A stretch of DNA of 64,000 bases, taken from Acanthosoma haemorrhoidale. Lineage: Eukaryota; Arthropoda; Insecta; Hemiptera; Acanthosomatidae. The stretch spans positions 37,401,520 through 37,465,519 of the forward strand of contig OV884012.1 of the NCBI GenBank assembly GCA_930367205.1, in the 5' to 3' direction. This document shows, in pieces, positions 1 to 11,867 of the stretch. Numbering within the stretch: position 1 is the first letter of the stretch; every line of letters begins with the position of its first letter. The notes beneath the pieces were generated by a model. The model worked only from the letters and a program-made list of their open reading frames with translations, was not told the DNA's origin and searched no databases. The position numbers and the translations under genes were made by a program.

Positions 1-829
1 TTTATGAAGCTCTTACAGTACTAGGTTAATAGAGAACTTCAAATGATGATTCTTTTTCAAGCAATAGCTTATTTTTTTTTGGCGATTTCTCCCCCCCCCC
101 CCCCCCAAGAATAAAATGTTGATGATCGAGCATAAATATTGTGACGGGCTGGAGTGATATGCAAAAAGTGAAAAAAAAACAAAAAAAAACCGTGATTGGA
201 AGAAATAGAGGGGTGGCGAGACAGAAGATATCTGCCAATCAATCTGCGTGTCTGCTGAAGGCTTTCTGTCAGCCTCGTGCCTTCGATTGCCGTTAACTTT
301 AGGGCAGATAACCACTTTTATGTTGCAACTGTATGTGTGTCTTGGAACAATTTGTATGTATTTCATACGCTCTGTTGTCTCGGATTGTCGGAAAAAAATT
401 ATAATTCCTTATTAGAGTCCTGAAATGATTTCAACCTTCATTTCCCGTTTTACGTTATCAGGGTACGAGGAAGGATTCATTTCCTGTTCTACTTTATATC
501 TTACTCCAATTGTAAAATATGCCTTTATATAATACATTTGTAACTACTTATGGAAATACATTTATTATAAGTACGTTTATCCACTGTTTCCCTGACGATG
601 ATTGAATGTTCTTCAGGTAGCTAGACTATCAGTATCCTCGCCTAATAACTGACCACGGTTTTTTTTTTCAATTGTACCTTATCTGTTGCATATAGAATAG
701 AATAGACAACAAAATATTCCAGGACAAAATCCCCTATAAATAACGACAGTTCAGAATACAGCTTTATCCCTGACAAATAAAAGTAAATATTACATAAAAA
801 AAAAAATATGTAAAATAATGTTTGAACCT
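1..829. other. AT-rich non-coding DNA with homopolymer tracts
   Basis: No coding pattern or recognisable element is visible. A run of about 16 C lies at 91-106 just after a T run at 72-80, with A-rich tracts around 170-190. Short open frames here are produced by the homopolymers and have no coding character. Confidence 0.6.
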
Positions 830-1038
830 CGGTACAAGCCACAGCTGCGTCTGAAGCATCTTCGGGAAGCCTCACGCCTTCTTTGCAAGTTCCTGATCTC
901 CATGGAGCAGGCTGACGACAAAATCTAGTGGTTTTTAGGAGTGCCATGGAGTCTGTCGGGTGGTCAAGAGAAGATCTAATTGACCTAGCCCTGATGACCG
1001 AGAGTGAGCTAAGCCGTCTAGGCCTGAATGACTCCTAG
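830..1038 (+). pseudogene. Coding-like, frame-broken patch of unknown origin
   Basis: Two overlapping + frames read like protein and lie end to end. Frame one (about 830-925) gives a basic helical stretch containing LKHLREASRLLCKFLISMEQ and then stops at TAG. Frame two (about 916-1038) contains GWSREDLIDLALMTESELSR and ends in a TAG right after a Leu-Asn-Asp-Ser end. Base composition here is more GC-rich than on either side. A frameshift near 915-925 would join the two; alternatively the tttttag at 932-938 could be a splice acceptor for the second part. I do not recognise the family. The second part loosely resembles the end of a SAM-type helical domain, but that is only an impression. It could be a decayed transposon ORF or a host exon pair. 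Confidence 0.3.
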
Positions 1039-2804
1039 GGGGAGGGGAGAGTTTAAGGATTGGGGTCTTCAGACTGTCATAAACATACTGAGCATCACGC
1101 CCGCCTTTCTGGCCAACCCGGTCTGATGAAGAATGGTATACTCGTAGTTGGGGGGGAGGGGAGAGATGAAAAAGGAATACAATGTTTAATCCATATTCCA
1201 GAGAAAGCACTAATATGGAAAAAGTTTTTGGTTTAATACTAATAAAATTCGTCGTAATAGGAAGGTAGAGATTAGGAATTTCTGTAACAGGTAATTAAAA
1301 CATTAATCATACTGAGGAAGAGTATAGGAAGTTCCATAACATACCAGCAGAAGTACGCTAGCTTAACGACGACAATCTAGAAAATTTAAGAAGTAAATAT
1401 GATCTAATAAAGGAAAAATATAATTATGAGTATAAGTTAGTTCTCACATATTGATGCTTCAAATGTGAGGAATATATTAAAACAATATAACTAGTTTTTA
1501 GGGAGGAAGGAAGATTAGAGAGAGAATAAATTATAAAAGCATATTGGGGGATAGAGGATGGCGTGGTAGAGGGAACTCGAACAATATAGCTTAAACTGTG
1601 GCAAGCCCACAATTAGAAAAAAAAATGAGTGTATGTCACGCGAAGATTTCCAGGTGCCCCGGCATACCGATGACAAGAATTGATAACCTCTCAATGGTCG
1701 TGGAGCCACCTGCACTTGACACTACCGTCAGCGAACCAGAAGAACATCACCTTCCATGACTCATCTGCTTGACCAGCTAGTAGAGGTTGCCCCGAATCAT
1801 CTGCTCACCGATGTAAATCCACGATTTGTCGCCTCATATATATTCAATTATTACTGTCAACTCGTTCCTGTGATCAGTTACAAAATAACCACTCAGTAAC
1901 GAGAACGGTAAACTACACACATCAGCATTTCCCTAAATCATGAGCGGTACAAGGTCAATACCCATCCACACCCCTAATACGATATTTAAGCAGACACGTA
2001 TTGATTTGCTAAATTTGCATATCAAACATAACGAATTCTTTGTCAACATTTGCTCTGGTACTGTTCTCCGCCGGCAAGTATTTGGAGAAGGAGGGTAAGG
2101 CCAAATGTCAATATAACGTCAGGAATTTATTTTCAGCCTAATAATGTTTTGGCAAGGCATCGATGCCATTAAGTTATTTGTAGATGTGGGAATAGATTTT
2201 ATTTTCGGGTTTAATGCCATGCGTCGTTGTAAGGCTCGTTAATTTACCTTTCCTTATTATTAGTTCCTTTCACTTTCAATCAAAATAATGTGTAATTTCA
2301 CACATCAACACACAATAGATTAAATATAAAAAACTTGTAGCTCGATACAATTAAATTGTACAGATCATGCTGAAATATGTGAACGATGTGTGCTTAGGAG
2401 TGATTACCATCCCTGCACTGAGGGGGTACATGGCAGTTGTACATACACACAGATAAAGACAGTGTTAATGTCTATCAGTTCTTACATTGATAAAAAACAT
2501 CAAAAAAAAATAACAATGCTATGAGGATATAATTGTTATTAATTGATTACTCCTGCTAAGAACTTTAACACAATCACAGTATGTACAAATATTCCTTATT
2601 TGAATATTTGGAGCATTTCATCCTTTTATTGTTTGTATGCCTATTCATGTTATTTGAGTAATTAAAAGAATATAAATTAAACACATTTTTATGCATTATG
2701 CTTGTTCATGTGAATAAATAGGTGGAGATAAACATTTTTATCTTCGTGCTGCGTGCGTTGTTAATTTGAGCTTGTTATTATGTAAAACGCTTGTCATTTG
2801 TATA
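1039..2804. other. Non-coding; short G-rich direct repeat near its start
   Basis: The motif gggggaggggagag occurs at about 1038-1051 and again near 1152-1165, bracketing about 110 bp. No gene is supported. The patch 1700-1830 is of higher complexity and GC than its surroundings but has no sustained reading frame. The rest is AT-rich. Confidence 0.5.
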
Positions 2805-2906
2805 AACGATTGTTTTATTATAACAATTACTAGCTACGTGTATTTAGTAAACTTTGTAACAAAGATATATTAGAGTTGGTGGCGTAACGATTGTTTGAAT
2901 TTGCAT
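2805..2906. promoter_or_regulatory. Cluster of Sox/HMG and POU-type binding motifs
   Basis: Within about 100 bp there are ATTGTT at 2809-2814, its complement AACAAT at 2822-2827, a perfect HMG-type inverted repeat CTTTGT-A-ACAAAG at 2852-2864, and ATTGTT at 2890-2895 three bases before the octamer-type ATTTGCAT at 2899-2906. Sox proteins bind ATTGTT/AACAAT and POU proteins bind ATGCAAAT, so the last pair is a Sox-POU arrangement, although the octamer is reversed relative to the classic composite site. Each motif is common in AT-rich DNA; the close packing is the only evidence. Enhancer function is inferred. Confidence 0.25.
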
Positions 2907-5900
2907 CATATTACGAATCTTGAACGTCAACCGGACAGATCTCACGGCCATTATGAGAATTAACATCAAATATTTAACAAAGAGTTCTTTTCTAATTTGT
3001 CACCTGTTTCGGCTTACTCGATTCTGTAGCAAAATAAATTATTCTGGCTCTCGTGAGTTCTGATTTGTATGAATATTCCGATTTGAATATTTCTTATCAA
3101 ATTACAATCTATGGGTGAAAACTATGAGCATAGATTTTTATGGTATATCTCTGGAGAATTTTTTTTTAAATTCTTTGAAAGATTTTTGGAGTTCCATTAA
3201 ATTTCAGCGCTGTCACTGTATTGTTTTATTGCGTAGCGATTAAATCTTGAAGAATATTTTGTAAAAAAAAAAACACAAATTTTTCAAAGTCTATCCAAAT
3301 GTTAATTTTAATTGTTAGTCAATGTTCAATGTTTATTAAGTTACTCAACGTTCCACCTGCTTAGGCATCTTCAGTATCTTATGCAGGTCATAATATTTTT
3401 CTCAGTCTTCTTTCATATTCATCCGATATATTGATTGCACACTGAATTGATAAATTCCCCAATATAAATTTTAAAAACTTCACTTTTAAAAATCGTGACG
3501 AATAAATACATTTCCATCCTACAAGAAACGCAGTAATGACTAATTACATTTTAGAAAGTTTCTGGTATCTCTTGAGTTTCTGGTATCTGTTGAGTTTCTG
3601 GTGTTACTCTTTAGAAGTGACTAACCGGCCTTTAAGTCTACAATTCGTTCATGTTTGATTTTACCAAAAACGGCAAGTAGTCGTGATTAACTTGATCCAC
3701 TTAGTAGTTGACTGTAACCCTAGAAGGTTTCTACCATAATGAGCGGTTACTTCTAAGCGACAGTTGCAGGGAGACGCTCACTTAGTTACAAATACATAGT
3801 TACTTTTTGGCAGCCAACTCAGCCCCTGAGATGCCTCACTCTCTGCAGTTCTTGCCGACAATTACTCTGGCTAATTAACGCAGCCACTGGGCCGCCTCGA
3901 CTCAACAAAACAGATGACACTAATTCCTGCCGTCAAACTTCACTCCTTCCTCTGCGCTTGGTGTAACAATGAGGTGTCTGGACCGACTGTAAGTTTGCAG
4001 AATCGCAGACTTGTGCTAATGAGTTAATTTAGACGACAGGCAATCGCTGAAATCATAGCAGGCACGTGTTCTTTGTGTCACACGTCTTCCTTGCATTATT
4101 CGTTTTTTTTTTACTTCTCTAAACAGGATTTGGTAATTCTTTATTCGAAAATTCGCTTGTTTCATTCATATTATTTCAGAAAGTAAAGCGGACCTATAAC
4201 AAATTTTCTATGGTTCTAAGAGGTTAGTAGGATACTCCTAGAACATGGATTTTCAGGGCTTCTTTTTTAACGATTTAAAATTCCTGCCAATGAACTGTTT
4301 GATGAAAATGAGCACTTTGTGCGCCATTAATGACCTATTGCACTCAAAACCAAATTTTACTCTATTTTGCAGAGGGCAAATACAGCCTACCAAATGCGAG
4401 TACAATTATCTCCTTTTGAGTTTAAGACGACTTGACAGCATATTCCTGGCACCATAGTTGTTCCCCATGAGGAATTATTCTATTGGTCGTACCTAAGATA
4501 TACCATGAAGTGATTTCGATACTAGGCATTACTCAACCTGAATAATGATGATTCATAATAACAGCTTAATGTATGAACAGAACCAAAACTCTGTTCCTAG
4601 TTTGTTCACGTTTAGTGAACGTGAATATTTGTAAAAAAAAAAGAGAGTACTCTTTTAGTTCGTCCATGTTTAGTTATATTTAGGACATGCCTCCATAGCT
4701 GAAATTACAAAATTAGGTAGCCAAACATGTATTTGTCAAAATAAAAGAGTTATTGTCTCTCTAAGGTCTTTTGAAATTCGATTAATTTCCAAAGCCAACT
4801 TTTTGCCAGTTCGAGAAACTAGGTAGAATAAATTACATAAAAAATAATAATTTCTCTAACAGGTGTAAATTGGGAAATTAAATGGAAAAAAATTCACTAT
4901 AATATTGAGAACGATTGCATGACTTTGTATTTTTGATCCCAAAGATAAAGGCAATCGCCTTTCCTCTGTCAGTCTGGAATACAACCGTAAGTACATATAC
5001 AGTACATGGAATAGGGAATACAACATCGTAATATGAAACAAAATATAAATGATTTTTTTTTAAAAAAGAAGACATTTACTGAGCATCAGAATCACTTGAC
5101 TAACTAATAAACCCCTGTAAAGGCAGCATTCGTTAGAAGTATTTAATCCCAGATTTTTTAAAAGAGCTTACCTGAAAAGAAAATCTAGACTTACATTATT
5201 TTAATTGAGATTAAATAATGAGATCCCTAGATTACGCTTTAAATTCGAGTAACAGTTACCTAATTAAGAAAACAGTTTATAGACGATAAGCGAAGAAATA
5301 AAATAGTAATTTTTCAATCAAATTAAAGCTACGGCAAAATAAATCGTTATTTTTAAACGTCTTAAAGTTGACAATATTTCTTTGACATTCCTTCCAATTT
5401 TGTTAATTTTGTTTTGACTTTTTAAATAACTGAAATTGTTTTAATATTTTACTGACAGACTTTCTCCCCAAAACACATTGAAGCTTATGTGTGTCTCTTC
5501 TTACAATTGAGTTTATATTTACAATATAAACTATGATATTTATTATATAAATATATATAATTTATATTTCAGAGCTTTTATTATTCTAATATCGAAAATT
5601 GTGGTTACTCTAGAAATAATTTATTTATACATCAACATTATAGTTTCCCCCTACTTGATTTATTGTTTCTTTCTTGTCAGCTAGAGTTGGACTTATTTAT
5701 TTATACTTTGTTATTCATATGGAACATAGTAACGAGATAAAAATTTTCTATCTATATATCCTTCATGACCATTGGTATCGTCATTATTCATGATGGCATA
5801 TTTAATCTGACAGCAAGCAAACCCATAGACACAGCCTACCTCTTCCCCGAGGCTACAAATTTTTCAAGTCCACCTTCAGTTCTTCATAAATCAAAGCTTC

Positions 5901-6288
5901 TTTTCTCAGTGGGATTTATTGCCGTCGGGGAATTACAGTGAACAGGCATCCTTTCCACTCTCGCCACCTTTCTCCCTAATTATTTATGGGCTAACTTCTT
6001 CACCGAGTGTTAAACTACCGAGTCGCGAGTCACTACTGCAGTCTCTTTTCAAGAGGTAGTAAAAAATGGAGCACTTTTGTCTTGTACTAGATAATAGCTC
6101 CAGTTTTAATCAGTAGAAACTAATTATTTATGTTTAAAAAAACAAAGAAAAACTATTCCCCATACATTATTTAAATATCCGAGGGACAACTATCTCATTA
6201 GGAAGGCCTCCAATATTCTTAGCATCCAATCCCTGCAATCTAGAATATATATATGTTTAGAGAAAATCAAAAAGTGATTTAGTTAGTT
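2907..6288. other. AT-rich non-coding DNA
   Basis: No gene is supported. A short minisatellite lies at 3557-3604. A small perfect hairpin (ttcacgt...acgtgaa) is near 4605-4625. The section 5800-6050 is more GC-rich and of higher complexity, with homeodomain-like TTTATTG and TTTATGG words; it could be conserved non-coding DNA, but no comparison was possible. Confidence 0.5.
3557..3604. repeat. 18-bp minisatellite, about 2.7 units
   Basis: The unit agtttctggtatctcttg is repeated in tandem at 3557-3574 and 3575-3592 (one change, c to g), followed by a partial third unit to about 3604. Confidence 0.8.
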
Positions 6289-6582
6289 AAATTCCTTTAT
6301 TGTGCTAAAATTACAATCTGCCTTTTATAAGGCAATAAGTAATTAAGATAAATGCTCTCATTCATACCATATTTACAGTTCATCATTCACTCGCTCATTC
6401 ATACAATATTTACAGACAGCCCAGAGACCCCCCAAATCCACCGCGAAGAGAAAGCGGAGTCTTGGGAAGTCCCCCACGCTCCTCCGTCAACCGCGTCACC
6501 GGATACTAGCCAGTGGAGGCTGACCAAGAGCGCGAGAGCCACAGACGCTCAGGACATGATTCGAGAAACTGGCCATTGCCAG
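6289..6582 (-). mobile_element. LINE-B (jockey-type) 3' UTR fragment
   Basis: Read on the minus strand, this is the 3' UTR also seen at 25470-25800, 56190-56510 and 59340-59668. Shared landmarks are the block around ccagtttct, cctgagcgtctgtggctc, ctcttggtcagcctcc, cttcccaagactccg, tatgaatgagcgagtgaatg and a terminal gcacaataaagga containing AATAAA. Only the 3' UTR is present, so the copy is severely 5'-truncated. Homology stops abruptly at about 6582, where ggccattgccagtaatggcc makes a small palindrome. No convincing target-site duplication was found. Confidence 0.8.
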
Positions 6583-8565
6583 TAATGGCCTACCATTACT
6601 GACATAATGGATCCGCTTAAAACAAAAAAATAAAATAAACAATTGAAAATTATGAGTGTTACAAAAAACAATTATACTTAACATGACCTTTTCGTGCCAA
6701 AAACCACTACGAGCGAGGTTTCTTACTTTGATTATTTTTGAATCCAGGGGTGAGCTTTTTGGAGTTATGTCCGATAAGAAATATTATGAAAATTTTCACG
6801 TTTGAAGCTCACCTTTAGTGGTATAAACATGTTTCAATATTTGACAGTGTATTTTTCTCAAGGCTCATCTCCTTTGCAAAAATTCATTAATATTTGTTTG
6901 ATATTTTTTTTATTGTTAGGCGACCCAGGCTGTAGAAAAAAAAAAATTCAACCTAGAATAAATTATGGTTTTTATGTTGTGAAATGATGCCGGACATAAG
7001 TAGATCCCTGAGAAATACAAAATACTGTTTCCATTCAAGTTTCGAACGTTACTCACGCATATTACCCGGCTAACAGAGTAGCAAGTTTAAGGAACAATAA
7101 TCTTACCTGTGAATTTTATTCAATGGATTTATGGTCATTTTAACAGACAGAGAGGTAGTAAGAATTTTCAGAATTAATTGTCTTGTTTCGATTTAAAATT
7201 TATAAAAAAACAAGCAAAAATTACTATTCGACAACATCCGGGCATTTAATGGTACGAATACGATATTTTATCACAATTATCTATTGATGTTTTAGCGTAG
7301 ATTGTAATTTTATTCAAATAAAGATTTATTATTGGCATTAAAAAGAAAATTTTTTTTTTAATCAATCCTTTGCTATAATATACCATTTTCATATTATTTA
7401 ATAGACAATAAAACCAGATATTCGTTCTGTGGCATACACAACCTTAGAAGAATGAACAATGCAGATTTAATTACATCTAAAAATAAGGGAATATTTAATA
7501 AACGTAGCTTTAGTTCCTTTTCCTTACCTCATATAGCTTTAAAACTGTTTTTTTTTCTGGTACGTTTCGGCCCGACATCAGACCATCCTTAGGCAACATA
7601 TGTTCTGTCAACAAAAACAAAACTCAAAACATTAAAACATTTCCTGGCCTCAATTCTCATAGAAGTACAGATAAAGTTACAAAACTTAGCAAACTTAGTA
7701 ATTTATAAGTTTGTTTTTTTTGAACGACACAACACACGTTGCTTCTGGGTTGAGTGATTTGAGTCCAAAACATGACAACAAAGATATAATAAATAAAGTT
7801 TAAGAGGAATATTATGCACACTTTTTAAAAATATTCAACTTTTTAATGAAAGCTTATGGCATTTAAATGCCATACATGTACATTAAGGTCCCGAAAATAA
7901 AAGGGTCGCTTTTTCTTCGCTACTAAAAGTTGTCGCTGTAGTAAATGGGAGACAAGACATTTTAGGCCGTGAGTGGCAGATGTCTCGGCCACGTCGACAC
8001 TACAGAGCACAAGATGGGGCGGGGTTGGAGCCCGGGGTATGAAGGAGTAAATGCGGCAGAAATTTCAATTACGGCCCAGGCAGCGGAACATGGGATGTGG
8101 GCTTTGCCAGTCTGTCTGCCTCACGAGAACATTTTGATCCCTTCCAGTACAATTGCCAATATCTCTATATCCTGTTCGTGTCACTTAATAGTACGTCTGG
8201 CCATTTTTGCATCTCTGTCATATGTCTAATCGTCTGTCGGGGCTTTATTCCCATCAAATATTTGTCATGTCTTTAGTAAATAAATAGAATTAATGCAGAG
8301 ATAATAGCACTTCATTTGTTTTTTCCTTAAACATGCAACAACATTATATTTATCACTCGCGAGACTCTAATAATAAATAATATGACGGAGAAAATTTGAT
8401 ATCATTGTCTAACAAGCTGGTTATGAGTTAAAGTTAGTTGCCAAATTATTGTTTTATGCGCTTAATTGTTATTGATGAGTTAATTTTGCAATACAAAATA
8501 AAATGATGCAACAATAATGCAGTTAGATATTGTAAAATTAATTCGTTAACCTCAGTGTCTGATAC
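6583..8565. other. AT-rich non-coding DNA
   Basis: No gene is supported. On the minus strand near 7555-7600 the text ctgatgtcgggccgaaacg is followed by an A run, resembling the ends of some retroelements. Positions 7960-8150 are GC-richer with an 86-codon open frame of no recognisable family. Near 8440-8490 several ATTGTT words lie close to ATGC and TTAATT words. Confidence 0.45.
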
Positions 8566-9089
8566 TGTAGCTTAGCCTGTATGTAATGTTTGGGTGGCAA
8601 GAATGTTTTAGGAAGCAAGGAGGTGAGTATGAAAGAAGGATTATATTTGAAAATCATTCTCTCATATATTTTATGCTTGTTGGTTAAGATAATGAGAAAA
8701 TAACGTGAAATTTTGTCTTCCCGCAAGTCTTTATTTTTATTTCACTGGTGAATTTGGCAGCTACACTGTCATTATCAAGTTTTAAAACGATGCTTAAATC
8801 TATCGTTTCACGCTTACTACTTACACTTTGCACTAAAGTGTGACACGATAAATTTAAGGAGCATTTTAAGTGCTTGATAATGGCAGTTTAGTAACCGAAA
8901 GAACTAGTTAAATACAAATAAAGACTTGTGGTTAGACAAAATTTCACGGTATTTTCTCAATATCTTAACGCACAACCATAAAATGTATTAGAGTATGATT
9001 TTCAGATATAATCCTCCTTTCATACTCACCTCCTTGCTCCCTAAAACATTCTTGCCATCCAAGCATTACAGACAGGAGACTATGCTACA
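8566..9089. repeat. 524-bp fold-back palindrome
   Basis: The left half (8566 to about 8829) is repeated as reverse complement in the right half (about 8835-9089), with its axis at a 5-base loop (gcact, 8830-8834) between acacttt and aaagtgt. The most conserved stretch is ggcaagaatgtttta...ggaggtgagtatgaaa at about 8596-8634, mirrored at about 9022-9060. Arms differ by scattered substitutions and small indels (roughly 80% identity by eye), so this is not an assembly artefact. Outer ends read tgtagc...gctaca. It carries no open frame; it could be a fold-back/MITE-type transposon or a long hairpin-RNA source. No clear target-site duplication was identified. Confidence 0.85.
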
Positions 9090-10904
9090 AGTTATTTTCT
9101 TAACACAGTAATAATACATTGACACTTCCGTTGAGAGTAAACCATGTGTTGCCTTTTAGAGGATCTTAACAGCTCTGCCATGGTTTTGCCGATTTGCTAT
9201 TTATTGGCAACAATAAAAGTTGTTTATCCAAAGGGTAACCCGTTTGTACCTGACCAGGTCCTAAGCACTCAGTACCGATAAATTTAATTAGATCATAAAA
9301 TATCATTAGTGTATATATGAAGATGTTCTGGATTTTTGATTTTCCATAATCCACTTGATATTTTTAATGTTGATTAATATAAAATAACCAACACGTGACC
9401 TCCGAAACACCCATTTACAGAACACCGATTTAAAGATCTTGAATTTGATCCAATGCTTGACAATTTTTTAATTCCAAGTAATGAATTAATAGTACTTAAT
9501 CATGCGGAGGTGATTTGGTGCAGTTTGATAAACCAGTGAATCCCTCATAAATCTCGATAGGTCATTTGTCTCTGGTGCGAAACGTTTCTAGTTTTCAAAT
9601 TGATCATAACTTTATTGCATATTTTAAACTAGTTCACAAAGTGACAGCAGTAAAATAAAACATTTCAATGAAATATGTACATAGATTTTTAGTGGGGACA
9701 GGGTTTGTCCTGAATACTTCCCTACTTTTGAGTCCAGTTCAATTCAGCCCACTGAAATTGCTAAGCATTAAATATTACAGACCTGGAACAGCGAAATCCG
9801 TGAGTCCATGAACTAGTTACTACCTTTCGTGAAGGAGCAATGTTTTAATTATCAATTAAGGCGAAGTTTTGTTCAAGTTACCTTCTAACCAACTTTGAGC
9901 TTAAAACTTTTCCATTGAAACTTGTTCCATCTGTTGGCAAAATTGGTGAGTGATACTTGTCCCAACAAAATGAATTAAAATAAAAGTAAAAGATTTTTGA
10001 TATTACATAACTGTTAACTTCTCCGGTTTACTGCTTACTGTTTTCATGCCGAAAGATTATATTACTTAGATTATATAACAAAAACTATTTTCTATCTCGC
10101 TAAGTCGTTACCTATTGACCAGCAATCTGAAAAATAAAATCAGCCTTTGAAAGTTTACTACTAAAGATTCTGGAAAATTTGAATGGATAAATTTAGAAAT
10201 TCCAAAACTTAAATTGGTATATTTTTTATTTCATTACTCTATAATGTGGCGAAATGAAAAATCAATTATAAATGAAAATGATCAAAAGACTAAAAAACTA
10301 AAATTGTCCTTAATTTACAAGGATTTAAATTGTGATTTTAAACAAAAGTTACTTTCCCGCATTCATAACCAAGAGATATTACATGTAAATGCACCGTAAA
10401 CAGAGGAGAATAACCTTAAGAAGTGACCTTAACAAAATCGAAGACGTGTAAATTTGTAGCAGTGGACCTCGATCTGGAAGAAAATTATTCCTGGAATGTA
10501 GTATGGAAGATTAAGAACTTATTTATCCAGAAGGAAACATGTGAGTTCTATTTAATTGTATGGATTTTGCATATTTGTGTACCTAGGGGACCCGTTACAC
10601 AAAGATTCACTAAGTTTTCACAACCATAAAAACCGGAGCAGAGAGTACCACCTGTTTAGGGGCAACGGTGGGGAGGAAGTACACTGGTGCATGTAGGCAG
10701 CAAACACAGCGTGTTCCCCAAACAGGGGTGGGGATAACTTCTCCGGTGCCTCGGCTTAGACTGGTCTCGTGGAATCATCAGCTTTAGTAGGGTACCAGCT
10801 AGCTCGGCCTACCTTCTCCTGACGATGTAAGCAGCAAACCAACCTTCAGTATATGGCACAGTCACACAAACATATATAAATTAAAATGATAATAAGGATA
10901 TAAG
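9090..10904. other. Non-coding DNA
   Basis: Mostly AT-rich with no supported gene. Positions 10630-10860 are GC-richer and contain a partly repeated theme (cctgtttaggggcaacggtgg and ccccaaacaggggtggggat); no product or element could be assigned. Confidence 0.5.
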
Positions 10905-11867
10905 TTTCCTTCTTGAAGAACAGATCGGTTCCCTCTGACTTGTGGAGTTCCTCGAGGAGCGGTTTTGTCTCCGGTTTTTTTCAGCATGTACACATCTGAA
11001 ATTGTTGGGACAAACTATAAGAAAGCTACGGTAATCGCTTTCGCCGACGACATTGCGGTTTACATTGAGTGCACAAAGAGCTCTTACACAGGCCGAGTCA
11101 GTTTGTAACGTTATCAGTGACAGACTGAGCATGTTAAACATAAGTGTAAACGCCGGGAAGACCGACTGCGTAATCTTCTCCACCAGTATAGAGAAAAAAG
11201 CCTTGCCAAAATCATATAGCATAGGAGGGCAAGAGAACTCACCAGCTTTCTCAATGCACTATTTGGGTATAAAAATGGATAGGCATCTCCATTTCTCTAC
11301 TCATTTTAGTAATAAAATAGAAAAAGTAGGACACAGGTCTTACCGGCTATCGCACTTGATAACTTCACCTAACCTGTCGCTTCGTCTCAAATTGATGATT
11401 TATAAATGTGTCCTCCGGCCAGCTCTGCTGTACGGTGCCCCGCTATTTACCCACTTGACTGACAATACAGCCAAATGTCTCCAACATTGCCTGAATGGGA
11501 TCATGTGAAAAGTAGTCCAACATACCTCTCTCGAGAGGTTAAAGAACGCTGACCTGCACCCATTGCTTGGTGTGCCATCGGTGGGCGAGTTCATCCGCCG
11601 GGGACACATCAAGTTTTTTGACTCGTTGCAGCACCTAACCAACCCAATGCTTAACACTATGGCCCCACCCACCCCTCCCGCATCGATAGCAACAGACTGT
11701 ATGTAACATTATACTAGTTTATTCATTATATATTTTTTATAAAATAACAAAACCTGTATATAATGTAGCAATGCTACAGGAAATACAAAAATAATTTGTA
11801 AATAGATTCGCCTGAGAATCTATAATTATCTGTAAATTTAAAGGGGCTATGGGAAAAAAAAAAAAAA
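10905..11867 (+). mobile_element. LINE-A copy 1: 5'-truncated reverse transcriptase with poly(A)
   Basis: This is the second half of a non-LTR retrotransposon reverse transcriptase, jockey superfamily by general appearance. From 10944 it reads GVPRGAVLSPVFF (the GxPQGxxLSPxLF block), then the catalytic FADD box at 11040-11051. A +1 frameshift near 11085 moves the reading to the frame of 11053-11508, containing YLGIKMDRHLHFS and LRLKLMIYKCVLRPALLYG. A TGA at 11506 interrupts it, after which the family's C-terminal block (IKFFDSLQHLTNP) follows. The 3' UTR has a hairpin tgtagc-aat-gctaca and the shared terminal tail, ending in A14 at 11854-11867. The 5' end is truncated. The copy is dead by frameshift and stop. 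Confidence 0.88.

Noticed and set aside
4605..4625. Perfect small hairpin ttcacgt...acgtgaa
   Set aside because: A 7-bp stem is expected by chance in 64 kb and has no context.
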